From Coix lacryma-jobi var. lacryma-jobi (taxonomy: Eukaryota > Streptophyta > Magnoliopsida > Poales > Poaceae), in NCBI GenBank assembly GCA_009763385.1, contig CM019828.1, positions 23,197,000 through 23,260,999 of the forward strand: a DNA stretch of 64,000 bases, read 5' to 3'. Shown here piece by piece: positions 22,045-34,149 of this stretch. Under the pieces are notes generated by a model, which searched no databases, was not told the origin of the DNA, and worked only from the letters and a program-made list of their open reading frames with translations. The translations under genes and the position numbers were made by a program. Every line of letters begins with the position of its first letter. Positions within the stretch are counted from its first letter, which is position 1.

Positions 22045-24073
22045 TGAAAGTCCCTGTTTGTTTTTGGGTAATTGATGTCACCTAGTGTACTAACCTTGTC
22101 ATGAAGTGTTTATGAGCTAGGTTGGTACACACCAAGTGCAGGAGCTATACAATAAACATGTGTTGGTGGTGGTGACCAAAAGATAGATCAAGTGCTCCAC
22201 ATTTGGAAGAAGAAGAAGAGAAAAGCAAAATCCTATGGAGATCAAGGCAAAGGTATAAATAGGAATTTTGTTTTGGCACTCAAGACACCATAGAGGGTGT
22301 GAGTGCATTTAGGATAGATAGCCGTACTATTAAGAGGGGAATATCTCAGTGATCACGGTTATCAAGTGCCACTAGATGGATTCATACATGCATATGCATT
22401 AGGACCTAGTGTGCTAACTCGAATCCTTTGAAAATGTTTGTGAAAATGCCAACACACATGCACAAGATGATGAACACTTGGTGGTGTTAGCACTTTTGCA
22501 AAGGAGAAGTTGTTGAAGTAGTTTTGGATCAACACAGAGAAGAAAATGAAGTTTTCTGTGTATGGTCGGTGGTACCGACCAGGGTGGTCGGTGGTACCGC
22601 CCATAGGTGCTGCGTGCAGCCTTCTCTGTGTTGGGGCGTTTTTGGCCTGGCGGTGGTACCGCTATAAGCTCGGTACTACCGCCGGCGGTGGTACCGACCG
22701 GATGGTCGGTGGTACCGTGGCCCTGAGGAGTCTTTGCAGAGCTCTCTGTGTGGTTTTGAAAAAGACCTACCGGTAATACCGCCATAACCTCGGTAGTACC
22801 GCGCCCGGTGCTACCGACCCAAGGCCGGTGATTGGCAAGCTTGCGGAGCTCTCTGAGTTGAGTGGAAGTTGACCTGGAGGTGGTACCGCCATAGGACCGG
22901 TACCATTGGGCTCGGAAGTACCGACCAGGGGATCGGTAGTTCAAAGGTCTGGAGGAAGTTTTTGAATGCGTTCTGTGTAGATCCGAAAGTAGCCTGCCGG
23001 TAGTACCGCCATAGGGCCGGTACTACCGACTTCCGAGGTACCGACCAGAGAGTCGGTGCTTCGCCTAAATCAGCGGGTCATGTGTTAACGGCTAGTTTGA
23101 CTCTGTCGGTACTACCGCCCAGGAGGGGTCGGTACTACCGACCAAGCGCAGAAAAGTGGGGTTCGGGCTGTCGTCCTCCCCTCTCTATAAATTGGCCGTG
23201 GCCGCTTTTGGGGATAGCTTCTTGACTTTCCGACTTCTTGAACATCCTCTTGAGCAAGATCTAATCCCTCCCTTCGATCTCTTTGCTTGTTAGTGCGAAT
23301 CCAAGTGAGATCGAGAGATCCAAGTGCATTTGCTTGTGAGTTTGCATCTAGTGGCACTTGGCGATTGTTTTTGCTGCGGATATTCTTATTACTCTTGGTG
23401 ATTGCCGCCACCTAGACGGTTTGGAGCAGCGGAGGAGATTAGGCACGAGTGGTGATTGTTCGTGGCCATCTCCCGGTGATTTGTAAGGGTTTTCTTGTAC
23501 CTTCCCCGGCGGAGCGCCAAAGGTAACTCTAGTGGATTGCTCGTAGCTTGTGGATCCCCATCTTGTGTTGGTTGTGCGACACCCTTTTGAGGGTTAGGCG
23601 TGTGATGCCTATTAGCGCGTGAACCTCCAAGTGGGTGTATCGCTACAACGGGGACGTAGCTTGCCGGCAAGCAAGTGAACCTCGGAGGAAAAATTATTGT
23701 GTCAACCTGTCTCCGTGGTATTCTTTGATATTCATTTATTAATCTCTTGCCGGCTCGGTATACACACCTCTATCTCTTGTACTTACATTTGTTACTTTCT
23801 TGCAAGTTATTTTTATACCTTGTTGTTAGTTACATTCTCTTATCTTGTGTAGTGATATACATTATTGCTTATTTAGTTGTTGAATAGTTTCTTTGATCTT
23901 GTGTGACTTAGAGTTTGTGGTTATCTAGAATTGTGAATCGGTGGCTTGCATCTGTGTAGAGCTAGCGCAAACTTCGCTTCGCCATTTAGTTGTCTAACTA
24001 GTTTGTTTAAGTGTTGTTGTAGAAATTTTTTTATAGGCTATTCACCCCCCCTCTAGCCATTTAGGACCTTTCA
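22045..24073 (+). repeat. 5' LTR of copia-1
   Basis: TGAAAGTCCC to CCTTTCA. TATAAATA at 22254-22261. A tandem array of GGTAGTACCG-type palindromic motifs occupies about 22560-23140. Confidence 0.92.
22560..23140. repeat. Tandem array of GGTACC-type palindromes in the copia-1 LTR
   Basis: Units of about 107-131 bp start near 22560 (partial), 22636, 22767, 22874 and 22996. Each carries three to four copies of a 10-11 base motif, CGGTRSTACCG, and often CCATA after the first copy. The motif reads nearly the same on both strands. The 3' LTR repeats the array at about 30285-30865. Confidence 0.85.
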
Positions 24074-24075
24074 AT

Positions 24076-24087
24076 TGGTATCGGAGC
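24076..24087 (+). promoter_or_regulatory. Primer-binding site of copia-1
   Basis: TGGTATCGGAGC, two bases after the LTR; initiator-tRNA-Met type with one change. Confidence 0.85.
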
Positions 24088-24130
24088 AAGGTCACCATTT
24101 ATTTGAGGCTTAACAACCTTCGGTGTCAAA

Positions 24131-26170
24131 ATGGCTCATATCAACAACACCAAAAGGCCACCCCAATTTGATGGCACAAACTATGGCTATTGGAAGGCAA
24201 AAATGATCACTCATTTAAAGTCAATCAATAGAAAGATATGGCAAGTTGTGGATGTCAAGATTGAGATAGTCGATCCGGAGCATCTCACCAATGCCGAAGA
24301 AGAGAAGATGCAGAACAATGATATTGCTCTTAGTGGTATTCATGATGCCGTTGATGAGAGGGTATTTGAGCAAATCAAAAATTTGGAGATGGCATATGAT
24401 GCTTGGAAGAAATTGGAAGAATCATTTGAGGGCACTCAAGCAGTGAAAGGAGCAAAAGCATACATTCTCAAAGAAAAGTTTGCTAGCTTCAAGATGAATG
24501 AAGATGAAAGTGTTCCAGAGATGTTCCATAGGCTTCAAGTGCTTGTCAATGATCTCAAAGCACTTGGAGAAGAGGTGAAGGACAAAGACTTCTCTCATAA
24601 ATTCTTGAGATGTCTTCCCAACAGATTTGGCATGTTAGTCACGTTGCTTGTAAGAAGCGGTTTGGACACTATGACACCAAACCAAGTTCTTGGAGATGTA
24701 ATGACCGATGACACCTACAGAGATGAGAATGATCAAGAAGTAAAGAAGGATGAGAAGAAGAAGAGTGTGGCGTTCAAAGCCACAACATCATCATCAAAGA
24801 ACAAGGGCAAAGCAAAGAAAGAAGATTCTAGCGAAGATAACTGCTCAAATGACAGTGATGACGATGATGAAGAGATGGCTCTATTTGTCAAAAGGTTTGG
24901 CAAATTCATGAAGAAGAAGGGCTACCGGGCAAGGAGGAAGAAGACTTCATACAAGAACAAGGACGAACCAAGGAGGTGCTTCAAGTGCGGTAGCAAGGAC
25001 CACCTTGTTGCTCAATGTCCGTACAACAGTGAGAATGATGATAATGACAACAAGAAGGACAAGAAGAAGGAGAAGAAAGAAAAGAAGAATTACACAAAGA
25101 AGAAGAAGGGGCAATCATATATGGTCACTTGGGATAGTGATGCATCCACAAGTGATAGTGATGAAGATAGTGATAATGAAGATCGCAAGACAAGCAAGAA
25201 GAAGGCACTTGCAAGTATTGCTATCAACAACAAGCCTTCAATCTTCGACACTCCATCATGCTTCATGGCAAAGGCCACAAAGGTACTATCTGATGATGAT
25301 GAGAGTGATAGTGATGATAGTGATGATGATGAACCCACTAAAGATGAATTAATTGAAATGCTTGATGATGCTAGAGAACACTTTGATAAAAAGAGAAAGG
25401 AGTGCAAAGAATTGCAAAAGAGACTAAAAGCTCTTGAGCAATCCTTTGAGGAGCTCAATGCTACTCATGAGAGGCTAGTGGAAGCCCATGAGGAGCTTGG
25501 CAATGCTCACACTAAGCTTAAGGAAGCTCACTCCTCACTTGTTGATCAAGCTAAAACTAAAAAAGTGGTTAAAACATGTGACATAGGCATAGCTTGTGAT
25601 ATAATCGATGAATCTTTCTATAAGCCTATTATTATTGCTGCTACTAACCCTTCATGTAGCTCATCATCTACCACTACTACTTCATCTATGGATGATGGCC
25701 TCACTTGTGATGCCTCACTCATGGTTGAGAATGAGACATTGAAGAAGGAGGTAAATGAGCTCACTCACGCCTTAGGTAAAGCCTATGGTGGTGAGGCCCG
25801 CTTGCTTAAGTGCTTGGGTAGCCAACGTTTTTCTCTCAACAAAGAGGGATTGGGCTATACCCCCAAGAATGGCAAGGTGGCTTTTGCTACTCACAAGACT
25901 AGTTTTGTGAAGAGCAATGGTCGGTTTTGCACTAGATGCAAGCAAAGTGGGCATGTAGAGCAATATTGCAAGAACAAGAACAAGAACGTTAATGTATCCT
26001 CTATTAAATTTGATTCTTGTTATTTGCTTACCAAGGGTGTTAATGGCATGAAAGCTAAGTTCATTGGTACACCAATTGTGGGCTCAAAGAAGAAAGCTAT
26101 TTGGGTACCAAAGAGTTTGGTCACTAATCTTGGAGGACCCAAAAAGGTTTGGGTACCTAAAAGGGATTGA
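24131..26170 (+). CDS. Copia-1 Gag
   Basis: An intact 679-codon frame from an ATG at 24131. The N-terminal part (FDGTNYGYWKAKM, then the UBN2-type gag core with FEGTQAVKGAKA and FHRLQVLVNDLKALGE) is the copia gag domain. Next comes a Lys/Asp-rich region, a CCHC knuckle (CFKCGSKDHLVAQC), long acidic and Lys-rich runs, a predicted coiled coil (about residues 415-480) and a second CCHC knuckle (CTRCKQSGHVEQYC). It ends at TGA 26168. Pol starts about 15 bp later in another frame. Length and two knuckles suit Sirevirus-type Gag, which is longer than most copia Gags. The protein forms the particle and binds element RNA. Confidence 0.9.
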   Translation: MAHINNTKRPPQFDGTNYGYWKAKMITHLKSINRKIWQVVDVKIEIVDPEHLTNAEEEKMQNNDIALSGIHDAVDERVFEQIKNLEMAYDAWKKLEESFEGTQAVKGAKAYILKEKFASFKMNEDESVPEMFHRLQVLVNDLKALGEEVKDKDFSHKFLRCLPNRFGMLVTLLVRSGLDTMTPNQVLGDVMTDDTYRDENDQEVKKDEKKKSVAFKATTSSSKNKGKAKKEDSSEDNCSNDSDDDDEEMALFVKRFGKFMKKKGYRARRKKTSYKNKDEPRRCFKCGSKDHLVAQCPYNSENDDNDNKKDKKKEKKEKKNYTKKKKGQSYMVTWDSDASTSDSDEDSDNEDRKTSKKKALASIAINNKPSIFDTPSCFMAKATKVLSDDDESDSDDSDDDEPTKDELIEMLDDAREHFDKKRKECKELQKRLKALEQSFEELNATHERLVEAHEELGNAHTKLKEAHSSLVDQAKTKKVVKTCDIGIACDIIDESFYKPIIIAATNPSCSSSSTTTTSSMDDGLTCDASLMVENETLKKEVNELTHALGKAYGGEARLLKCLGSQRFSLNKEGLGYTPKNGKVAFATHKTSFVKSNGRFCTRCKQSGHVEQYCKNKNKNVNVSSIKFDSCYLLTKGVNGMKAKFIGTPIVGSKKKAIWVPKSLVTNLGGPKKVWVPKRD

Positions 26171-26183
26171 TTTGTTCCTGTAG

Positions 26184-29100
26184 GTCAACTATAAAGCCGG
26201 AGGGAGGCATTGGGTGCTTGATAGTGGGTGCACTCAACATATGACCGGGGATTCAAGAATGTTCAATTCAATCAATTCAAGCGGCAATCATGGTTTTGAT
26301 TCTATCACATTTGGTGACAATGGCAAAGGCAAGGTTAAAGGGCTTGGTAAGATTGCAATATCCAATGACATGAGCATTTCCAATGTGTTGCTAGTTGAGA
26401 GCTTGAACTTCAATTTACTGTCAGTTGCTCAGTTGTGTGATCTTGGTTTCAAATGCATTTTTGGAGTTGATGATGTAGAAATCATAAGTGTAGATGGTTC
26501 TAATTTGATATTCAAAGGATTTAGATATGAGAACCTATACTTGGTTGATTTCAATGCTAGTGAAACCCAGCTGTCAACATGCTTGTTCACTAAATCTGGT
26601 TTGGGTTGGTTATGGCATAGAAGGCTTGGTCATGTTGGAATGAAACAGTTGAACAAAATAGTGAAGCATGATTTAGTTAGAGGCTTGAAAGATGTCACTT
26701 TTGAGAAGGATAAACTTTGTAGCTCTTGTCAAGCTGGCAAACAAGTTGGTAACTCCCATCCTAAGAAAAGCATGATGAGTACTAGCAAAGCATTTGAGTT
26801 ATTGCACATGGATTTATTTGGACCAACAACATACACTAGCATCGGTGGAAGTAAATATGGCTTTGTGATAGTGGATGATTACACTAGATACACATGGGTC
26901 TTCTTTCTTAGTGATAAAAGTGAAACTTTTGATATCTTCAAAACTTTTGTCAAGAAATGTCAGAATGAGTTTGAAACAACAATCAAGAAAGTTAGAAGTG
27001 ACAATGGGAGTGAATTTAAGAATACAAGAATTGATGAGTTGTGTGATGACTTTGGCATTAGACATCAATTCTCACCCAAGTATACTCCTCAATCAAATGG
27101 GATTGTTGAAAGGAAGAACAGAACTTTGATTGATATGGCAAGGTCTATGCTCAGTGAATACAATGTCAGTCATTCCTTTTGGGCCAAAGCTATCAATACG
27201 GCTTGCTATTGTAGCAACCGTCTCTATTGCCATGGCATGCTAGAGAAGACACCATATGAGCTATTAAATGGAAGAAAGCCAAATATCGCATACTTTAGAG
27301 TTTTTGGTTGCAAATGTTATATATTGAAGAAAGGTGCAAGATTGAGCAAATTTGAGAAGAAATGTGATGAAGGATTCTTACTTGGATATTCAACAACAAG
27401 CAAAGCATATAGAGTTTGGAACTTGGCTAGTGGTATTATTGAAGAAGTGCATGATGTTGAATTTGATGAAACTAAGGGCTCTCAAGAAGGAAATGAAAAT
27501 CTTAATGATGTGAGAGGCACTCAATTGTCAAATGCAATGAAGAATATGGATATTGGTGATATTAGGCCAAGACAAGTGGATGATAATGAAGATGACCAAA
27601 TGTTCTCCTCCAATGAGCAAGTTGATGCAAATCAAGCTAGTGGTTCTCATGATCAATCAAGTGCTAGTGAAGATCAACAAGCTAGTTCATCTCAACCAAG
27701 CAATCAAGTGCAAATCCTCCAACCAACCAATATTGCAAGAGATCATCCCATGGATCAAATTGTTGGGGATATTAGAAGTGGTGTGCAAACAAGATCAAGA
27801 TTGGCATCATTTTGTGAGCATTATTCTTTTGTGTCATCATTTGAGCCAACCAAGATAGAAGATGCATTGATGGATGTTGATTGGGTAAATGCTATGCATG
27901 AAGAGCTAAACAACTTCACCCGCAACCAAGTTTGGGAACTTGTTGAGAGACCAAAGAATTACAATGTAATTGGAACCAAATGGGTATTTTGAAATAAGCA
28001 AGATCAAGATGGGATAGTAGTAAGAAACAAAGCAAGATTGGTAGCTCAAGGTTACACTCAAGTTGAAGGTCTTGATTTTGGAGAAACATTTGCACCGGTT
28101 GCAAGAATGGAAGCAATTAGAATTCTATTGGCTTATGCATGTGCTCATAATATCAAGTTATATCAAATGGATGTCAAAAGTGCATTTCTCAATGGGTATA
28201 TCAATGAGTTAGTATTTGTAGAACAACCTCCCGGTTTTGAAGATGACAAGAAGCCCAACCATGTTTACAAGCTCAAGAAGGCGTTGTATGGTTTGAAGCA
28301 AGCACCAAGAGCATGGTACGAGAGGTTGAGAGATTTCCTACTCTCTAAAGGGTTCAAGATGGGCAAGGTTGATACTACTCTCTTCACCAAGAAGATTGGC
28401 AAAGACTTGTTTGTGTTGCAAATATATGTTGATGATATTATCTTTGGGTCAACCAACCAAGAGTTTTGTGAAGAGTTTGGGAATATGATGGCAAATGAGT
28501 TTGAGATGTCTATGATTGGAGAGCTTAGTTACTTCCTTGGTCTTCAAATCAAGCAAATGAAGAATGGCACTTTTGTGAGTCAAGGCAAGTACATCAAAGA
28601 TATGCTCAAGAAGTTTGGTCTAAATGATGCAAAAGCTATTAGTACACCTATGGGAACAAATGGACATTTGGATAGTGATGCTAGTGGCAACATGGTGGAT
28701 CAAAAGTTGTATCGGTCTATGATTGGAAGCTTACTCTATGTGACCGCTTCTAGGCCGGACGTCATGTTTAGTGTATGCATGTGTGCAAGATTTCAAGCTT
28801 CACCAAGAGAGAATCACCTGAAGGCAACTAAAAGAATATTGAGATATTTGAAGCATACACAAAATGTTGGATTGTGGTATCCCAAGGGGTCAAACTTTGA
28901 GTTGATTGGATATTCGGACTCCGACTATGCAGGGTGCAAAGTTGATAGAAAAAGCACATCGGGCACATGTCAATTACTTGGAAGATCACTTGTATCATGG
29001 TCATCGAAAAAGCAAAATAGTGTTGCACTTTCAACCGCCGAAGCAGAATACATATCCGCAGGGAGTTGTTGTGCTCAATTACTTTGGATGAAAGCAACTT

Positions 29101-29378
29101 TGGATGACTTTGGAATTAAATTCCAACAAGTACCATTGCTATGTGACAATGAGAGTGCAGTGAAGCTCACCAACAATCCAGTACAACATTCAAGAACAAA
29201 GCACATTGACATTCGCCATTACTTCATAAGAGACCATCAACAAAAGGGTGATATTTCAATTGAGAATGTTGGTACCGATGATCAACTTGCCGATATATTC
29301 ACCAAGCCACTTGATGAAAAGAGATTTTGCAAGCTAAGGAATGAATTGAATATACTTGATCTCTCAAATATGAGTTGA
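26184..29378 (+). pseudogene. Copia-1 Pol, one in-frame stop
   Basis: Open from just after TAG at 26181. Order: protease (HWVLDSGCTQHMTG), gag-pre-integrase zinc domain (HRRLGHVGMKQL, CSSCQAGK), integrase (HMDLFGP, RSDNGSEF and QSNGIVERKN give the D-D-E triad), TGA at 27990-27992, reverse transcriptase (MDVKSAFLNG, YVDDIIFG), RNase H (DSDYAGC, STAEAEY, KHIDIRHYFIRD). The TGA falls in the conserved KWVF(R)NK motif and fits CGA to TGA. The frame is otherwise continuous. Gag lies in a different frame, so Pol needs a shift or a separate start. The element would be disabled only by this codon and the 3' LTR loss. Confidence 0.9.
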
Positions 29379-30018
29379 TGCACCCTCCATTATATGACAT
29401 GCCTCTCCTTCGACAAAGCAAAGGTAAAATTGTTTGGCATGACATTCATTCTTGCTAAGGATATGTTTAGTGCATTTAATCATTCCTTGCATCTTATAGG
29501 CTCATTCATGAAAATAAAATACTTTTGATGTACATATGGTACCACTATTGCTTCTATGTTTGATATGATCTAGTGGAAGCATATGACATGTTTATAGGCT
29601 TGTGAACCTAGTGTTTGATCTTGAAAACAAGCATTCAAGTGTTTAACCGACGTGAGTAAGATAACCATTGAAAGATGTGTGAAGAAGCTTACTCTAGAGC
29701 AAACCATGTTAAATATCTTATGTTTGTTTGCTAGGTTGAACCATACTATGAACTTGATCACCCTATTGATTAACTTAACTCCTACTAAAATTGGTGTGCC
29801 TTTTATGGTACTTAATGACAAAGGGGGAGAAATGGTTACTAAGATAGATATATATAACAAAGGGAGGATCAATTAAAATTTGAGCACATAAGTCGGGGGA
29901 GCAAGCTCATGAACTTATTGTTGCATTTGAATGTGCATATTCATATGAGTGATTGCATTGTAAAAATTTAAATTCAATATACATGCTTGTGTGATGTATG
30001 CTAGAAATAAATTTTGAA
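29379..30018. other. Non-coding 3' region of copia-1
   Basis: No env-like gene. Purine runs AAAGGGGGAGAAA (29820-29832) and GTCGGGGGAGC (29892-29902) are candidate polypurine tracts. Repeated purine tracts are known in Sireviruses. The start of the 3' LTR and the true tract next to it appear to have been deleted at 30018. Confidence 0.6.
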
Positions 30019-31798
30019 GGGTGTGAGTGCATTTAGGATAGATAGCCGTACTATTAAGAGGGGAATATCTCAGTGATCACGGTTATCAAGTGCCACTAGA
30101 TGGATTCATACATGCATATGCATTAGGACCTAGTGTGCTAACTCGAATCCTTTGAAAATGTTTGTGAAAATGCCAACACACATGCACAAGATGATGAACA
30201 CTTGGTGGTGTTAGCACTTTTGCAAAGGAGAAGTTGTTGAAGTAGTTTTGGATCAACACAGAGAAGAAAATGAAGTTTTCTGTGTATGGTCGGTGGTACC
30301 GACCAGGGTGGTCGGTGGTACCACCCATAGGTGCTGCGTGCAGCCTTCTCTGTGTTGGGGCGTTTTTGGCCTGGCGGTGGTACCGCTATAAGCTCGGTAC
30401 TACCGCCGGTGGTGGTACCGACCGGATGGTCGGTGGTACCGTGGCCCTGAGGAGTCTTTGCAGAGCTCTCTGTGTGGTTTTGAAAAAGACCTACCGGTAG
30501 TACCGCCATAACCTCGGTAGTACCGCGCCCGGTGCTACCGACCCAAGGCCGGTGATTAGCAAGCTTGCGTAGCTCTCTGAGTTGAGTGGAAGTTGACCTG
30601 GCGGTGGTACCGCCATAGGACCGGTACCATCGGGCTCGGAAGTACCGACCAGGGGATCGGTAGTTCAAAGGTCTGGAGGAAGTTTTTGAATGCGTTCTGT
30701 GTAGATCCGAAAGTAGCCTGCCGGTAGTACCGCCATAGGGCCGGTACTACCGACTTCGGAGGTACCGACCAGAGAGTCGGTGCTTCGCCTAAATCAGCGG
30801 GTCGTGTGTTAACGGCTAGTTTGACTCTGTCGGTACTACCGCCCAGGAGGGGTCGGTACTACCGACCAAGCGCAGAAAAGTGGGGTTCGGGCTGTCGTCC
30901 TCCCCTCTCTATAAATTGGTCGTGACCGCTTTTGGGGATAGCTTCTTGACTTTTCGACTTCTTGAACATCCTCTTGAGCAAGATCTAATCCCTCCCTTCG
31001 ATCTCTTTGCTTGTTAGTGCGAATCCAAGTGAGATCGAGAGATCCAAGTGCATTTGCTTGTGAGTTTGCATCTAGTGGCACTTGGCGATTGTTGTTGCTG
31101 CGGATATTCTTATTACTCTTGGTGGTTGCCGCCACCTAGACGGTTTGGAGCAGCGGAGGAGATTAGGCACGAGTGGTGATTGTTCGTGGCCATCTCCCGG
31201 TGATTTGTAAGGGTTTTCTTGTACCTTCCCCGGCGGAGCGCCAAAGGTAACTCTAGTGGATTGCTCGTAGCTTGTGGATCCCCATCTTGTGTTGGTTGTG
31301 CGACACCCTTTTGAGGGTTAGGCATGTGATGCCTATTAGCGCGTGAACCTCCAAGTGGGTGTATCGCTACAACGGGGACGTAGCTTGCCGGCAAGCAAGT
31401 GAACCTCGGAGGAAAAATTATTGTGTCAACCTGTCTCCGTGGTATTCTTTGATATTCATTTATTAATTTCTTGCCGGCTCGGTATACACACCTCTATCTC
31501 TTGTACTTACATTTGTTACTTTCTTGCAAGTTATTTTTATACCTTGTTGTTAGTTACATTCTCTTATCTTGTGTAGTGATATACATTATTGCTTATTTAG
31601 TTGTTGAATAGTTTCTTTGATCTTGTGTGACTTAGAGTTTGTGGTTATCTAGAATTGTGAATCGGTGGCTTGCATCTTTGTAGATCTAGCGCAAACTTCG
31701 CTTCGCCATTTAGTTGTCTAACTAGTTTGTTTAAGTGTTGTTGTAGAAATTTTGTTTATAGGCTATTCACCCCCCCTCTAGCCATTTAGGACCTTTCA
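30019..31798 (+). repeat. 3' LTR of copia-1, missing its first 250 bp
   Basis: Aligns with 22295-24073 of the 5' LTR. The lost part holds TGAAAG and the TATA box. The outer end and the target duplication are intact. Confidence 0.88.
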
Positions 31799-31803
31799 CT
31801 GAG

Positions 31804-34148
31804 CTGTAAGAGAAGAAGAGGCGCCTGGATCAGCTTGAGAGGCACAACCGGTTGCGCTCGATCAGGCAAAGGGCAGACGAGGCCAGGGAACAGCTTCGCC
31901 GAATGGAGGAATCCCTCGCTGCGGCTGAAGCCGAAGCCGAGGGATGGAATGATGAGGAAATGCCCCCGCTGCAAGAGGGGAATGAGGAGCGGGGTCAAGA
32001 CAACCTTCGTCGCCATCCACCACCCCCACCACCACCAATTCACCTAGAACCACATCCTATGAGGCCACCAAACTTTTGCCAACTCTACCCAGATGAGAGA
32101 GAGCCTAACCTTCGCAACCAACGAAGACCTCAACAACACCAAATGCCCTATGACCCAAAGTCACCACTCTCCCAAATGCTCCAAACCCAACCCTGGCCAC
32201 GGTGCTACAATCCACAAAACCTACCCCGCTACGACGGGCTCTCCGACCCTCGCCAATTTATAATGAGCTATGAAGCAGCAGTTGCCGCAGCAGGCGGAGA
32301 TGAATCAACAATGGCAAAGTCCTTCGTCATCATCCTGCGAGACATTGCACAAACCTGGTACAGCAACCTCCGCCCCGGAACAGTAGATTCCTGGGCCAAT
32401 CTCAGAGACAGGCTTTGTACAAACTTCAAGGGCATTACACCAGCCCCATCAAACCCCATTGAGTTGTTCAACTGCAAACAAGAAGAGCGCGAACCACTTC
32501 AAGATTATTGGCGGAGGTTCATCCAAATCAGAGCAAGAACCCTGGGAATATCCGACGAGGCTGTCATCCTCGCTGCAGTCAGTGGCCTGCGCCCAGGCCC
32601 AAGCTCTTCGAAATTTGCCAGGAAGCCGGCAAACACAATCGAAGAATTACACGAGACAATGGAAAGATACTGTAGAGCAGACATGGACTTCAGAGCGAAG
32701 TCCGATGCTCGGAGGTCACAGCAGAAGCCGCAGCCAGGGCCTCAACCAAGACTAAACAACCCTCGCCAAGAACAAAGCAACATCGGTGCCATCAACAAAC
32801 CAATACACTATGAACACCAAGGACGGGGCACTCAACCCCCGAACAACCAGAACCCCCAAAGTTTGCCACCCCCGCCAGATCAACGGAACCAGCAAAAAGA
32901 CCCCGCAAAAATGTATTGTCATTTCTGTGGTCTTGGAAAGGGGCACACCACCAAACAATGCGAATGCTTCGCCAAGGGAAAAGAATTCCAGGAGTCCAAA
33001 AGAGCCGCTTCGGCAGACAACCGAACCATCAACCACACCAGGAAACCAAACTTCCACTCAACAAATCCTCCATACCAATATACCCCCATAAACTACGGCC
33101 TACCTTCGCAACAACCCATCTACGCGCACCACCCACTCTACAACCAAGCCTCTTATCAGCCAACCACCATCCCACAACGCCGAAATCCACCATACACAGT
33201 CACATACCCAACAACCCCCCAAACCCAAACCCCAACTACCCAACAAGTCAACAATGCTCTACTGCCACCACCACCAATACCCGCTTTACCAGCGCCTCAA
33301 CCTGGCAAATCCGAAACCCAGAGCCAAACGACCATCAACAACCCAACATCAACCTTCGGTGTAATACTAGCTATCACCGGAGGTTCAAATGAAGACCATG
33401 GCAACAAGCGGCAGAGAAAAGAACATGCCAGATGGGTGCACCATGTAGCCATCGAAGGACCACACAAATTTGGTTGTTGGTCCCACATTCACATAACCTT
33501 CGACTCCAGTGATATGAAGTTGAGAGATTACCCTCATACCGACGCCATGGTGATCGAGACCAATCTAGCAGGGTGGACTGTCACTAAAATTCTGGTCGAC
33601 ACAGGAAGCTCCGTAGACATCCTGTTCGCCTCAACCTTCGACAGCATGAAGCTTGATAGGAACCTCCTGCAACCTGCTGACAACCCTTTATACGGCTTCG
33701 GCGGTCAACAAGTGACAACCCTTGATCGGAAAAATTTCTTTGCCCGTGACCTTCGGCGACCAGATCAACTGCAGAACCGAGCATTTAACCTTCGACGTGG
33801 TCGACATGTTCTACCCGTACAATGCCATATTTGGCCGAGGGGTAACCAACACATTCAACGCAGTCATCCACCCCGCTTACCTCTGCATGAAGCTTCCCGC
33901 TCCGAAGGGAGTGGTCGCAGTATATGGAGACCAAGACATTGCAAGGGCAGCCGAGGGAACAGTAGCACCAGGACAACGTAATGTCCACAACCTGTCGAAA
34001 CCTCAAGCTACAAACCTCAATGATGAAGGTGAGGTGTGCACCGACAAAATAAAGGTGTCACCCAAGGAAGAAACCAAACAAGTGCAACTCTTCGAAGGTA
34101 ACGCCGAAAGAAAGGTGTTCATCTCAGCCAACCTAGCCCCCAATCAGA
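31804..34148 (+). pseudogene. Tat gag-protease, main part
   Basis: Resumes the gag frame after copia-1 with TAA at 31807-31809 (fits CAA to TAA), then runs open for about 640 codons. Seen in order: basic coiled segment, the gag core (RYDGLSDPRQFIMSYEAAV, WYSNLRPGTVDSWANL), Pro/Gln/Asn-rich linker, a knuckle C-x2-C-x5-H-x4-C (CHFCGLGKGHTTKQC, near 32915) and a protease (ILVDTGSSVDILF near 33590, active DTG). A frameshift near 33720-33735 moves the rest (DVVDMFYPYNAIFGRG, MKLPAPKGVV) to the next frame, which ends near 34148 at another shift. Gag forms the particle; the protease cuts the polyprotein. Confidence 0.85.
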
Positions 34149-34149
34149 A

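Larger units (their letters stand above)
22045..31798 (+). mobile_element. Sirevirus-like Ty1/copia element (copia-1) nested in Tat gag
   Basis: Bounded by a perfect CTGAG duplication (22040-22044 and 31799-31803). The 5' LTR is 22045-24073 (2029 bp). The 3' LTR (30019-31798) lacks the first 250 bp. Interior: iMet-type primer site, gag (679 codons), pol in a different frame with one stop, then 640 bp of non-coding DNA. LTR identity over the shared part is high (differences are sparse by eye), so insertion is recent, later than the Tat insertion. Domain order is protease, integrase, reverse transcriptase, RNase H, which defines Ty1/copia. Confidence 0.93.

Noticed and set aside
22414..22944. 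176-codon minus-strand ORF (and its copy at 30138-30668) in the copia-1 LTR
   Set aside because: It is produced by the repeated GGTACC motif, which encodes recurring GTT and YRS runs. It has no domain and overlaps regulatory sequence.
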